Below are positions 52,036 through 59,931 of a DNA stretch of 64,000 nucleotides, one piece after another. Under the pieces are notes generated by a model. The model saw only the letters and a program-made list of their open reading frames with translations. It was not told the origin of the DNA and made no database searches. Position numbers and translations under genes: made by a program. Source of the stretch: Pseudomonas simiae (GTDB taxonomy: Bacteria > Pseudomonadota > Gammaproteobacteria > Pseudomonadales > Pseudomonadaceae); NCBI RefSeq assembly GCF_900111895.1, contig NZ_FOKB01000004.1:496001-560000 (forward strand). Direction: 5' to 3'. How positions within the stretch are numbered: the first letter of the stretch is position 1; each line of letters opens with the position of its first letter.

Positions 52036-53772
52036 ATGCCTGATAAAAAGCCCGGCCTACGCTCTGCCCAGTGGTTTGGTACCGCCGACAAGAACGGCTT
52101 CATGTACCGCAGCTGGATGAAGAATCAGGGCATTGCCGACCATCAGTTTCATGGCAAGCCAATCATCGGCATCTGCAATACCTGGTCAGAGCTGACCCCC
52201 TGCAACGCGCATTTCCGCCAGATTGCCGAGCACGTCAAACGCGGCGTGATCGAGGCCGGCGGCTTCCCGGTGGAGTTCCCGGTGTTCTCCAATGGCGAGT
52301 CGAACCTGCGCCCTACCGCGATGCTTACCCGCAACCTGGCAAGCATGGACGTAGAGGAAGCAATCCGTGGCAACCCGATTGACGGCGTGGTGCTATTGAC
52401 CGGCTGCGACAAAACCACCCCCGCCCTGCTGATGGGCGCGGCCAGTTGCGATGTGCCAGCCATCGTCGTCACCGGCGGGCCGATGCTCAACGGCAAGCAC
52501 AAGGGCCAGGACATTGGCTCGGGCACAGTGGTGTGGCAGCTCAGTGAACAGGTCAAGGCTGGCACGATTACGCTGGATGATTTCCTCGCGGCCGAGGGCG
52601 GCATGTCACGCTCGGCAGGCACCTGCAACACCATGGGCACCGCGTCGACCATGGCCTGCATGGCCGAGGCGTTGGGCACTTCCCTGCCCCACAACGCGGC
52701 GATTCCGGCGGTGGATGCGCGGCGCTATGTGCTGGCGCATATGTCGGGCATGCGTGCGGTCGAAATGGTGCGCGAAGACTTGAAGCTGTCGAAGATCCTC
52801 ACCAAAGAGGCGTTCGAAAACGCGATCCGCGTGAATGCGGCCATCGGCGGTTCGACCAACGCGGTGATCCACCTCAAAGCCATCGCCGGGCGCATCGGCG
52901 TCGAACTTGACCTGGATGACTGGACCCGCATCGGCCGTGGCATGCCGACCATTGTCGACCTGCAACCCTCGGGCCGCTTCCTGATGGAAGAGTTCTACTA
53001 CGCCGGCGGCCTGCCCGCCGTGCTGCGCCGCCTCGGTGAAGCCAACCTGATCCCGCACCCGAATGCCCTGACCGTGAACGGCAAGTCCTTGGGCGAGAAC
53101 ACCCAGGACTCGCCGATCTACGGCCAGGACGAAGTGATCCGCACCCTCGACAACCCGATTCGCGCCGATGGCGGCATCTGCGTGTTGCGCGGCAACCTGG
53201 CGCCGCTCGGTGCGGTGCTCAAGCCGTCCGCCGCCAGCCCGGCACTGATGCAGCACCGAGGTCGTGCGGTGGTGTTCGAGAACTTCGACATGTACAAGGC
53301 GCGCATCAATGACCCGGAACTGGACGTGGATGCCAACTCGATCCTGGTCATGAAAAACTGTGGCCCCAAGGGTTACCCAGGCATGGCCGAAGTCGGCAAC
53401 ATGGGCCTGCCCGCCAAGCTGCTGGCCCAGGGCGTGACGGACATGGTGCGGATTTCCGATGCGCGCATGAGCGGCACCGCATATGGCACGGTGGTGTTGC
53501 ACGTGGCGCCAGAGGCTGCGGCCGGCGGGCCGCTGGCCACGGTCAAGGAGGGTGACTGGATCGAACTGGACTGCGCCAACGGCCGCTTGCACCTGGACAT
53601 CCCCGACGCAGAGCTGGCGGCACGCATGGCCGACCTGGCGCCGCCGCAGAAACTCATCGTCGGCGGCTATCGCCAGCTGTACATCGACCATGTGCTGCAG
53701 GCCGACCAGGGCTGTGACTTTGACTTCCTGGTGGGTTGCCGCGGGGCGGAAGTCCCAAGGCATTCCCACTAA
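52036..53772 (+). CDS. L-arabonate dehydratase (IlvD/Edd family)
   Basis: 578 residues, the usual length of sugar-acid dehydratases. The iron-sulfur ligands lie in LLTGCDKTTPAL and SAGTCNTMGTASTMACMAEAL, and the first cysteine in GICNTWSELTPCN. The C-terminal RISDARMSGTAYGTVVLHVAPEAA is diagnostic of the pentonate branch. It removes water from L-arabonate to give 2-keto-3-deoxy-L-arabonate. The ATG at 52036 gives the family start (PGLRSAQWFGTADKNGF). Divergent from the rest of the pathway and followed after 48 bases by its likely regulator. Confidence 0.92.
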   Translation: MPDKKPGLRSAQWFGTADKNGFMYRSWMKNQGIADHQFHGKPIIGICNTWSELTPCNAHFRQIAEHVKRGVIEAGGFPVEFPVFSNGESNLRPTAMLTRNLASMDVEEAIRGNPIDGVVLLTGCDKTTPALLMGAASCDVPAIVVTGGPMLNGKHKGQDIGSGTVVWQLSEQVKAGTITLDDFLAAEGGMSRSAGTCNTMGTASTMACMAEALGTSLPHNAAIPAVDARRYVLAHMSGMRAVEMVREDLKLSKILTKEAFENAIRVNAAIGGSTNAVIHLKAIAGRIGVELDLDDWTRIGRGMPTIVDLQPSGRFLMEEFYYAGGLPAVLRRLGEANLIPHPNALTVNGKSLGENTQDSPIYGQDEVIRTLDNPIRADGGICVLRGNLAPLGAVLKPSAASPALMQHRGRAVVFENFDMYKARINDPELDVDANSILVMKNCGPKGYPGMAEVGNMGLPAKLLAQGVTDMVRISDARMSGTAYGTVVLHVAPEAAAGGPLATVKEGDWIELDCANGRLHLDIPDAELAARMADLAPPQKLIVGGYRQLYIDHVLQADQGCDFDFLVGCRGAEVPRHSH

Positions 53773-53820
53773 TTGGGATGCTATGATGCGGCGAATTCAA
53801 GCCAGAGCCTCCCTGTAGTC

Positions 53821-54543
53821 ATGGATCACCAGCCGTCCAAGCCGCGCAAGAGCCAGCATGCCCAGATCGTTCAGGACTTGGGCATGCACATCGTTTCCGG
53901 TCGCTTCAAGCCTGAAGAACGGCTGCCCATGGAGGCCACGCTCTGCGAGGAGTACAAGGTCAGCCGCTCGGTGTTGCGTGAGGCTACGCGGGTGCTCAGC
54001 GCCAAGGGCCTGGTGTATTCCAAGCCACGGGTGGGCGCGGTGGTGCGGCCTCGGTTGAAATGGCACCTGCTCGACCCGGACGTATTGTCCTGGTTGATGC
54101 AGTCCACGCCCCACAGTGAGTTCTTCAACACGTTGGCCGGCGTGCGACGCATCCTCGAACCGGAAATCGCCGCCATGGCTGCGACCACCGCCACCGATGA
54201 AGACATTGCCACCATCGAACAAGCCTACCTGGGCATGGAAACCGCGCAGACCCACGAACAGCTGCTTCAGGCCGACCTGGACTTCCACCGCGCGATTGCC
54301 GACGCCACCCGCAACGACCTGCTGGCCTACATGTGCAATATGCTGTCGCTGCCGTTGCGCGAGTCGATCAACATCACCAACCGCCGCCCGGACATCCAGG
54401 GCCTGAGCCTGCCCCGGCACAAGGCGATTCTCACCGCAATCCAGAACCGCGACGCGCTGGGCGCGCGGCATGCGTCGCTGGTGCAGTTGGATGACACGCG
54501 GGTGGCGTTGGATACGGTGATGAATGTGCTGACGCCGCTCTGA
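53821..54543 (+). CDS. GntR family regulator, FadR/FCD subfamily
   Basis: 240 residues. A GntR winged helix covers residues about 10-75 (IVQDLGMHIVSGRFKPEERL; YKVSRSVLREATRVLSAKGLV). The FCD effector domain has the metal-ligand pattern DLDFHRAIA, PRHKAILTAI and ARHASLVQL in the C-terminal half, used to bind organic acids. It lies in the same transcription unit as arabonate dehydratase and probably represses the divergent arabinose genes until a sugar acid such as arabonate or ketodeoxyarabonate binds. A TTG at 53773 is in frame but unlikely. Confidence 0.9.
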   Translation: MDHQPSKPRKSQHAQIVQDLGMHIVSGRFKPEERLPMEATLCEEYKVSRSVLREATRVLSAKGLVYSKPRVGAVVRPRLKWHLLDPDVLSWLMQSTPHSEFFNTLAGVRRILEPEIAAMAATTATDEDIATIEQAYLGMETAQTHEQLLQADLDFHRAIADATRNDLLAYMCNMLSLPLRESINITNRRPDIQGLSLPRHKAILTAIQNRDALGARHASLVQLDDTRVALDTVMNVLTPL

Positions 54544-54589
54544 AGCGGGAGCCGGCAACCGGGCTTTATCGGGTGTAACTCGATCCAAA

Positions 54590-54680
54590 TGTGGGAGCGG
54601 GCTTGCTCGCGAATGCGGTGTATCAGCCAATACATTCAGTGACTGACACTTTGCATTCGCGGGCAAGCCCACTCCCACAT
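54590..54680. repeat. paired REP hairpins
   Basis: GTGGGAGCGGGCTTGCTCGCGAA and the inverse TTCGCGGGCAAGCCCACTCCC flank a centre with CAGCCAATACATTCAGTGACTG. Between convergent GntR and receptor genes. Confidence 0.85.
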
Positions 54681-54698
54681 TTTTACCTGTGTACGCCG

Positions 54699-56816
54699 TT
54701 AGAGGGTGTAGGCGATACCGACCTGCACCGTGCGCGGCTCGCCTGGGTAGGCGTAGAAGTTCCCGAACGCGCCTTCTTCAAAGTCGCGGTTGAACAGGTT
54801 CTTCACGTCCAGGTTCAGCCGGACTTTGTCGTTGACCTTGTAGTAGCTGAGCAGGTCGACCACGGTGTAGGCGTCCATCGAGAACGGCGTATTGGAGGTC
54901 TGGCCAACGCGCTCATCGACATATTTGGCGCCGGCGCCCAACCCAAGCCCTTTAAGGCTGCCATCCTGAAATTCGTACACGTTCAGCAAGCTGAAGCTAT
55001 TGCGCGGGATGTTGGCCAACCGCGAGCCGACCCGAATGGTGTTGTCTTTGGTCACTTCGGCGTCCACATACGCATAGCCACCGATGACACGCCATTCCGG
55101 GGTGAGGTTGCCGGCAACGTTCAGGTCGAACCCACGGCTGCGCACCTGTCCAGCGGCGACTTTTGAGTTCGGGTCCAAAGGATCGGTGGTGAGCACATTT
55201 TTCTTGTCGATCTGATAGATCGCGGCATCAACGCTCAACTGGCGATCCAACCCTTCCCATTTGATGCCCATCTCATACGACTTGCCCTTTTCAGGTTCAA
55301 ATCCAACTCCGCCACTGCTAGCACCGGTATTGGGCTTGAACGAGCGTGCTGCGTCGGCATAGATCGCCAGGGTGTCAGTCAGGTCGTAGATCGCACCCAC
55401 GCGTGGAGTGACCGAGTTGTCGCTGGCCTTCCAGTTTTTACCACCCGCTACATAGGTCTCGTACTCGTGCTCGAAGCGTTCAAAGCGCGCACCCGCCAAC
55501 ACTTTCAGACGTTCGGTCAGCGCGACCTGATCCTGAATGAATGCCGAGTAGGTTTTAAGGTTTTCTTTATCGTGAGTCGGGGTGCTGGTCAGCGCCGGGC
55601 GCGGTTTGCCATAGACCGGGTTGAAAATATCGCTGGTGTAGGCGGCACTGGAGCGCTGGATGATCGACTTATAGTCGTAATCCTCAAACTCAACCCCCGT
55701 CAGCAAGGTGTGATCAAAAGCCCCCGTGGAGAAATGCCCGGTCAGGTTGAGCTGGGCATCTTTATCGGTCCATTCCAGCTTGCGGTAGTTGAAGTTTCGG
55801 TTGAGCGTGTGACCGTCCGCCGCCAGGCTATTGGCTTCAATCGCGTTGCCCTGCAAGGTACCGTCCAACCACTGAAACCCACCGCCCAGGGTCCAATTGT
55901 CGTTGAGCAGGTGCTCGAAACGCAGTTGGGCCATGTTGTTGTCGTTGTGCAATTTACCGACATCTTTATCCCCCCAGAAGGTATCGCGCGACGCGGTGCC
56001 TTTCTGATTGGTAAAGCGCGTCAGGCCACGATCCAGCGGGTGATTGTTGCGCATGAAGTCGCCTTCGAAGATCACCTTGGTGTCGTCGGTGGCTTGCCAA
56101 GTGATGACCGGCGTCACGCCGTAACGCTCGGTCTCGACATGGTCACGGAAGGTCTCGCCGCCCTCGCCCACCACATTCAGGCGATAGGCCAGGCGACCTT
56201 GCTCGTCCAGCGGCCCGGAGGCGTCGAGGGTGGCGCGCTGCATGCCCTGATCATCCAGCTGGCTGCCGAGGGTCACCGTAGGCTCGGCCAGCGGTTGCTT
56301 GGAGACCACGTTGAAGGTGCCACCCGGATCGCCACGACCATAGAGCATGGTCGCCGGGCCGCGCAGCACTTCCAGGCGTTCGATGGTGTTGGCGTCCGGC
56401 ATGTTCGGGTAACCACGGTTGATCGGAAAACCGTTGCGGTAGAACTCGCCGGTGGTAAAGCCGCGCACGGTAAAGGTGGTGAGCCCCTGCCCGCCGAAGT
56501 TGTTGGCACGCCCGACACCGCCGGCGTAATCCAGCGCGTCCTGCAGGCGGGTAGCACCAATGTCCTCGACCACGTCTTTGGAGACCACACTGATGGACTG
56601 CGGGGTTTCATGAATCGACGTGTCGGTACGCGTCGCGCTCGCCGAGCGTGTGGCGTGGTAGCCCTGCACCGGCCCCTGCGCTGTTTCATAGTCGGCAGTG
56701 CCGGTGATGCTGGTGGCCTGCAACTCGATGCCGGCTTTTTCAGCCGACTCGACCTCTGCCCAACTCAACGGGGAAAACGCCTGAAGCACACACAGGGAAA
56801 CCAGGGTACGACGCAT
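54699..56816 (-). CDS. TonB-dependent siderophore receptor
   Basis: 705 residues with a signal peptide ending SWA. The plug domain shows IHETPQSISVVSKDVVEDIGATRLQDALDYAGG-type sequence near residues 65-100 and LEVLRGPATMLYGRGDPGGTFNVVSK near 150, hallmarks of ferric-siderophore receptors. The barrel ends with VQVGIAYTL. There is no STN domain, so it does not signal. The siderophore is not identifiable from sequence alone; FhuE/FoxA-like ferrioxamine or ferrichrome receptors share this layout. No dedicated Fur box was found with confidence. Confidence 0.92.
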   Translation of the reverse strand: MRRTLVSLCVLQAFSPLSWAEVESAEKAGIELQATSITGTADYETAQGPVQGYHATRSASATRTDTSIHETPQSISVVSKDVVEDIGATRLQDALDYAGGVGRANNFGGQGLTTFTVRGFTTGEFYRNGFPINRGYPNMPDANTIERLEVLRGPATMLYGRGDPGGTFNVVSKQPLAEPTVTLGSQLDDQGMQRATLDASGPLDEQGRLAYRLNVVGEGGETFRDHVETERYGVTPVITWQATDDTKVIFEGDFMRNNHPLDRGLTRFTNQKGTASRDTFWGDKDVGKLHNDNNMAQLRFEHLLNDNWTLGGGFQWLDGTLQGNAIEANSLAADGHTLNRNFNYRKLEWTDKDAQLNLTGHFSTGAFDHTLLTGVEFEDYDYKSIIQRSSAAYTSDIFNPVYGKPRPALTSTPTHDKENLKTYSAFIQDQVALTERLKVLAGARFERFEHEYETYVAGGKNWKASDNSVTPRVGAIYDLTDTLAIYADAARSFKPNTGASSGGVGFEPEKGKSYEMGIKWEGLDRQLSVDAAIYQIDKKNVLTTDPLDPNSKVAAGQVRSRGFDLNVAGNLTPEWRVIGGYAYVDAEVTKDNTIRVGSRLANIPRNSFSLLNVYEFQDGSLKGLGLGAGAKYVDERVGQTSNTPFSMDAYTVVDLLSYYKVNDKVRLNLDVKNLFNRDFEEGAFGNFYAYPGEPRTVQVGIAYTL

Positions 56817-56936
56817 GGGAATGACCTAGTAAATGAGCCAAATGGAGCGGCATATTTGCCAATTATTTTGCCGCGCATGTTATAGCAACTCATTACCGAT
56901 TGACATGCGTTCTCATTCGTTACTTTTCGACAGATG

Positions 56937-56964
56937 AAAAAAAGCCACTCCTGAGAGTGGCTTT
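56937..56964 (-). terminator. Rho-independent terminator of xenA
   Basis: AAAGCCACTC, 4-base loop, GAGTGGCTTT: a 10-bp stem followed on the minus strand by a run of T. It lies 27 bases beyond the xenA stop. Confidence 0.88.
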
Positions 56965-56990
56965 CGATGATGAACGCAGGCTATTTCGCC

Positions 56991-58082
56991 TCAGCGATAG
57001 CGTTCCAACCAATGTGCATACGGCGCAGGCAAGGTCCAGGACGACTTATCGACGCCCAGTTCTTTAGCCGCAAAGTATGCCCAATGCGGGTCTGCCAGGT
57101 GAGCACGGCCCACCGAGACCAGGTCCAGGTGACCCGCCTGCAATGCACCTTCAGCCAGCTGCGGGGTGCCAAAACCCCAGGCCGAGGTGACCGGAATACC
57201 GGCTTCGCGACGCACGCGCTCAGCGATCGGGCCCATGAACGCCGGACCCCACGGAATATTGGTGTCAGGGATGGTGAAACCGACGCTCACGCTCAGCAGG
57301 TCCAGGCCACCGGCCTTGAAACGACGGGCCAGTTCGATGGACTCGGTGAGGGTCTGCTCGTCGCGGCCGTCGTATTCGATCACGCCGAAACGTGCAGTGA
57401 GTGGCAGGTTTTCCGGCCAGACTTCACGAACGGCGGCCAGGGTTTCCAGGAGGAAACGGCTGCGGTTATCGAAGCTGCCGCCATAGGCGTCGGTGCGTTG
57501 GTTGGAGTGCTCGGAGAAGAAGCTCTGGCCCAGGTAACCGTGGGCAAAATGCAGTTCGATCCACTCAAAGCCGGCGTCACGCGCACGGCGGGCAGCGTCG
57601 ACGAAGTCCTGGCGCACACGCGCAATGTCGTCCAGGGTCATGGCCCGCGGCACTTGCGGCAGGTTGGCACCAAAGGCGATGGCCGACGGGGCGATGGTTT
57701 CCCAGCTGCGGGCATCGGAGGCGGCGATATGGTCGTCACCTTCCCACGGGCGGTTGGCGCTGGCTTTACGGCCGGCGTGGCCGATCTGGATGCCCGGCAC
57801 CGAGCCAGCAGCCTTGATGGCTTTGACCATTGGCACGAAGGCCTCGGCGTGGGCGTCGCTCCAAATACCAGCGCAGCCGGGGGTGATGCGGCCTTCCGGC
57901 GCGACAGCGGTGGCTTCGACCACCACCAGACCGGCACCGCCACGGGCCATGCTGGCCAGGTGCACGTGGTGCCAATCGTTGACGATGCCGTCTTCGGCCA
58001 TGTACTGGCACATCGGCGGAATAGCGATGCGGTTACGCAGGGTGACGTCTTTGAGTGTGAACGGTTCGAACAAAGCGGACAT
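56991..58082 (-). CDS. xenA: xenobiotic reductase A (Old Yellow Enzyme family)
   Basis: 363 residues, the exact length of P. putida XenA and matching it closely from memory. Visible are FTLKDVTLRNRIAIPPMCQYM with the FMN-tuning Cys, QIGHAGRKAS, the substrate pair in HFAHGYLGQSFFS and VGRAHLADPHWAYFAAKELG. XenA reduces nitrate esters, nitroaromatics, quinones and unsaturated carbonyls with NADPH. GGAG precedes the ATG at 58082; upstream in-frame sequence belongs to the opposite-strand regulator. It is divergent from an ArsR-type gene with a perfect palindrome between. Confidence 0.94.
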   Translation of the reverse strand: MSALFEPFTLKDVTLRNRIAIPPMCQYMAEDGIVNDWHHVHLASMARGGAGLVVVEATAVAPEGRITPGCAGIWSDAHAEAFVPMVKAIKAAGSVPGIQIGHAGRKASANRPWEGDDHIAASDARSWETIAPSAIAFGANLPQVPRAMTLDDIARVRQDFVDAARRARDAGFEWIELHFAHGYLGQSFFSEHSNQRTDAYGGSFDNRSRFLLETLAAVREVWPENLPLTARFGVIEYDGRDEQTLTESIELARRFKAGGLDLLSVSVGFTIPDTNIPWGPAFMGPIAERVRREAGIPVTSAWGFGTPQLAEGALQAGHLDLVSVGRAHLADPHWAYFAAKELGVDKSSWTLPAPYAHWLERYR

Positions 58083-58112
58083 GAAGAACTCCGGGAGCGA
58101 GTGAGTGATTCG

Positions 58113-58136
58113 ATAGTTCGATGGTAATCGAACTAT
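58113..58136. promoter_or_regulatory. perfect palindromic operator between xenA and the ArsR-type gene
   Basis: ATAGTTCGAT, spacer GGTA, ATCGAACTAT: 10-bp arms with full complementarity, 30 bases from the xenA start and 24 bases from the regulator start. It is almost certainly the ArsR-type repressor site. Confidence 0.78.
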
Positions 58137-58160
58137 GGTATTCAACGATACCCCCCTGCT

Positions 58161-58472
58161 ATGATTCATTTCATGCGAGCCTTTAAACACCCTCCCCTTG
58201 AAGACCTGACCCTCGAACGCCTGCTGTACGCGCTGAGTGACCCGGTTCGCCTCGAAATCGTGCGCTGCCTGGCCGGCGTGCCCGAGGCCACCTGTGGCGA
58301 ACTGGATGGCGGGCGACCCAAGTCGAGCATGTCCCACCACTTTCGCGTGTTGCGTGACGCCGGGCTGGTGCACACCCGCAGCGCGGGCACCACGCATCTG
58401 AATTCGTTGCGTGCCGAGGTGCTTGAGGCGCGCTTTCCGGGTTTACTCGGGTGCATCCTCGCCCAGCACTGA
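58161..58472 (+). CDS. ArsR family transcriptional regulator
   Basis: 103 residues forming a winged helix: LERLLYALSDPVRLEIVRCLAG, then KSSMSHHFRVLRDAGLVHTRSAG. The metal-binding CxCx2 motif of ArsR/SmtB is absent; two cysteines (near residues 36 and 45) remain that could sense thiol-reactive compounds, which would suit control of xenA. No clear ribosome-binding site precedes the ATG at 58161; an ATG at 58173 is also possible. The palindrome upstream supports autoregulation and repression of xenA. Confidence 0.85.
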   Translation: MIHFMRAFKHPPLEDLTLERLLYALSDPVRLEIVRCLAGVPEATCGELDGGRPKSSMSHHFRVLRDAGLVHTRSAGTTHLNSLRAEVLEARFPGLLGCILAQH

Positions 58473-58895
58473 GCCAGGATCAGCCTCCCCCTGCACAGCA
58501 TCACGGCTCGGCGCACCGCCGAATTTGAGTGCGCCAATGCGCCCTTGCAGTTGGTCGACAAATCGCTGCGCCTCCAACCGTGCGTTGAACATCATGCTCA
58601 GGTCCCCCAGGCGCAGCAGGCAGTCCTTGTGTGAAACTTGGCATTGAGGTGGTCAGTGCCATCGATAAAAACAACGTACTCGCCCGAATGAGAAACCATC
58701 ATGAATAGACGACCATGAAGTAATGGCGGGCAACGTCATTGGACAAGCGCATGCCGTGCTGGCAGCGCTTGAGGTCCTGCGCCAGGAAGAGATCGACACG
58801 TGTGGCACTTAAACGATTCAGGTGCCAGGCGAACCTTTGCCGTGAACCCGCGTCCGAGCTAAGGCACTGTTGCTTACCGCTCGCGAGGTCCTCGT
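58473..58895. other. 423-base gap without a convincing intact gene
   Basis: On the minus strand three short coding-like pieces in different frames follow each other: DLFLAQDLKRCQHGMRLSND (about 58800-58700), VSHSGEYVVFIDGTDHLNAK (about 58700-58620) and LRLGDLSMMFNARLEAQRF with DQLQGRIGALKFGG (about 58620-58480). They are separated by stops or frame changes, which suggests a decayed small gene, but no family is recognised. Confidence 0.35.
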
Positions 58896-59786
58896 TTGAA
58901 AGCCGCCATCATCAAAAAGTACCGCCTGATCATTAAGACCATGGGCTACGTGGGCTGGGCGCTGTTCTGGCTGTTGTTGTGGGACGTCGCCGTCACTGTG
59001 GACTTCATGTTGTTCCTCACCTACAAGATCAATCTGCCGCTGATGCCCCTGACCCTGCTGGGTTCGGCGCTGGTGGTGCTGATCAGTTTTCGTAACAGCA
59101 GCGCCTACAACCGCTGGTGGGAAGCCCGTACCCTGTGGGGCGCGATGGTCAACAACTCGCGCAGTTTTGCACGCCAGGTACTGACCCTGCTGGACGATCC
59201 CGACGACGAAGTGAACCCGGTCAAGGCCACCCTGCTGCGTCGCCATGTGGCCTATGTGAATTGCCTGGCCGCGCACCTCAAGGGCCAACCGTGCCCTGAA
59301 GAAGTCCGCGCGTTTATCCCCGGCGATGAGTTTGCGCGTAACGGCGCCACCAACAACTTTGCCAACGATATCCTCACCGGTTCAGCGGCGTTGCTGGCAC
59401 GGGAGTACAAGGTCGGTCACCTCGACAGCATTCGCCTGGCACGGCTGGAGTCGACCCTAGTGGATTTGTCCAACGCCCAGGGCGGCATGGAACGGATCGC
59501 CAACACACCGCTACCCTACCCTTACGTGTATTTCCCGCGCCTGTTTATCTCGCTGTTCTGCCTGATCGTACCGGTGGGCCTGGTGGAGTCCCTGGGTTGG
59601 TTCACCCCGCTGGCCTCGACGGTGGTGGGCTTCATGCTGCTGGCCATCGAGCGCATCGGCACCGACCTGCAAAGCCCGTTCAACTCCAGCGAACACCAGA
59701 TCCAGATGGACACCATCTGCGAAACCATCGAGAAAAACCTGCAGTCGATGCAGCGTGATGCGCTGGGTGGCGAGCGCATCGGTTAA
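58896..59786 (+). CDS. bestrophin-family (YneE/UPF0187) membrane channel
   Basis: 296 residues with membrane segments near residues 18-60 and 210-250. FRNSSAYNRWWEARTLWGAMVNNSRSFARQ and the C-terminal PLASTVVGFMLLAIERIGTDLQSPF are diagnostic of bacterial bestrophins, which form pentameric ion channels in the inner membrane. The translation start is probably TTG with GAGG 7 bases upstream; no ATG lies at a better place. It stands alone after the gap and before the chemoreceptor. Confidence 0.88.
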   Translation: MKAAIIKKYRLIIKTMGYVGWALFWLLLWDVAVTVDFMLFLTYKINLPLMPLTLLGSALVVLISFRNSSAYNRWWEARTLWGAMVNNSRSFARQVLTLLDDPDDEVNPVKATLLRRHVAYVNCLAAHLKGQPCPEEVRAFIPGDEFARNGATNNFANDILTGSAALLAREYKVGHLDSIRLARLESTLVDLSNAQGGMERIANTPLPYPYVYFPRLFISLFCLIVPVGLVESLGWFTPLASTVVGFMLLAIERIGTDLQSPFNSSEHQIQMDTICETIEKNLQSMQRDALGGERIG

Positions 59787-59931
59787 ACCCTCCCTTCGGC
59801 CTCAAGTGCGTGCTCCCTCAGTCGATATACAGGGAGTACGCATGGGCCACACCCCCCTCATAACAACACATGCGACGCTCGACGCTACTGTTTTCTCCTT
59901 GCCAAAATTATAAATACCCGCGGGTGAAGTC

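Noticed and set aside
56899..56917. possible Fur box upstream of the TonB-dependent receptor
   Set aside because: Fewer than half of the bases match the 19-base consensus in either orientation, so it cannot be supported by eye.
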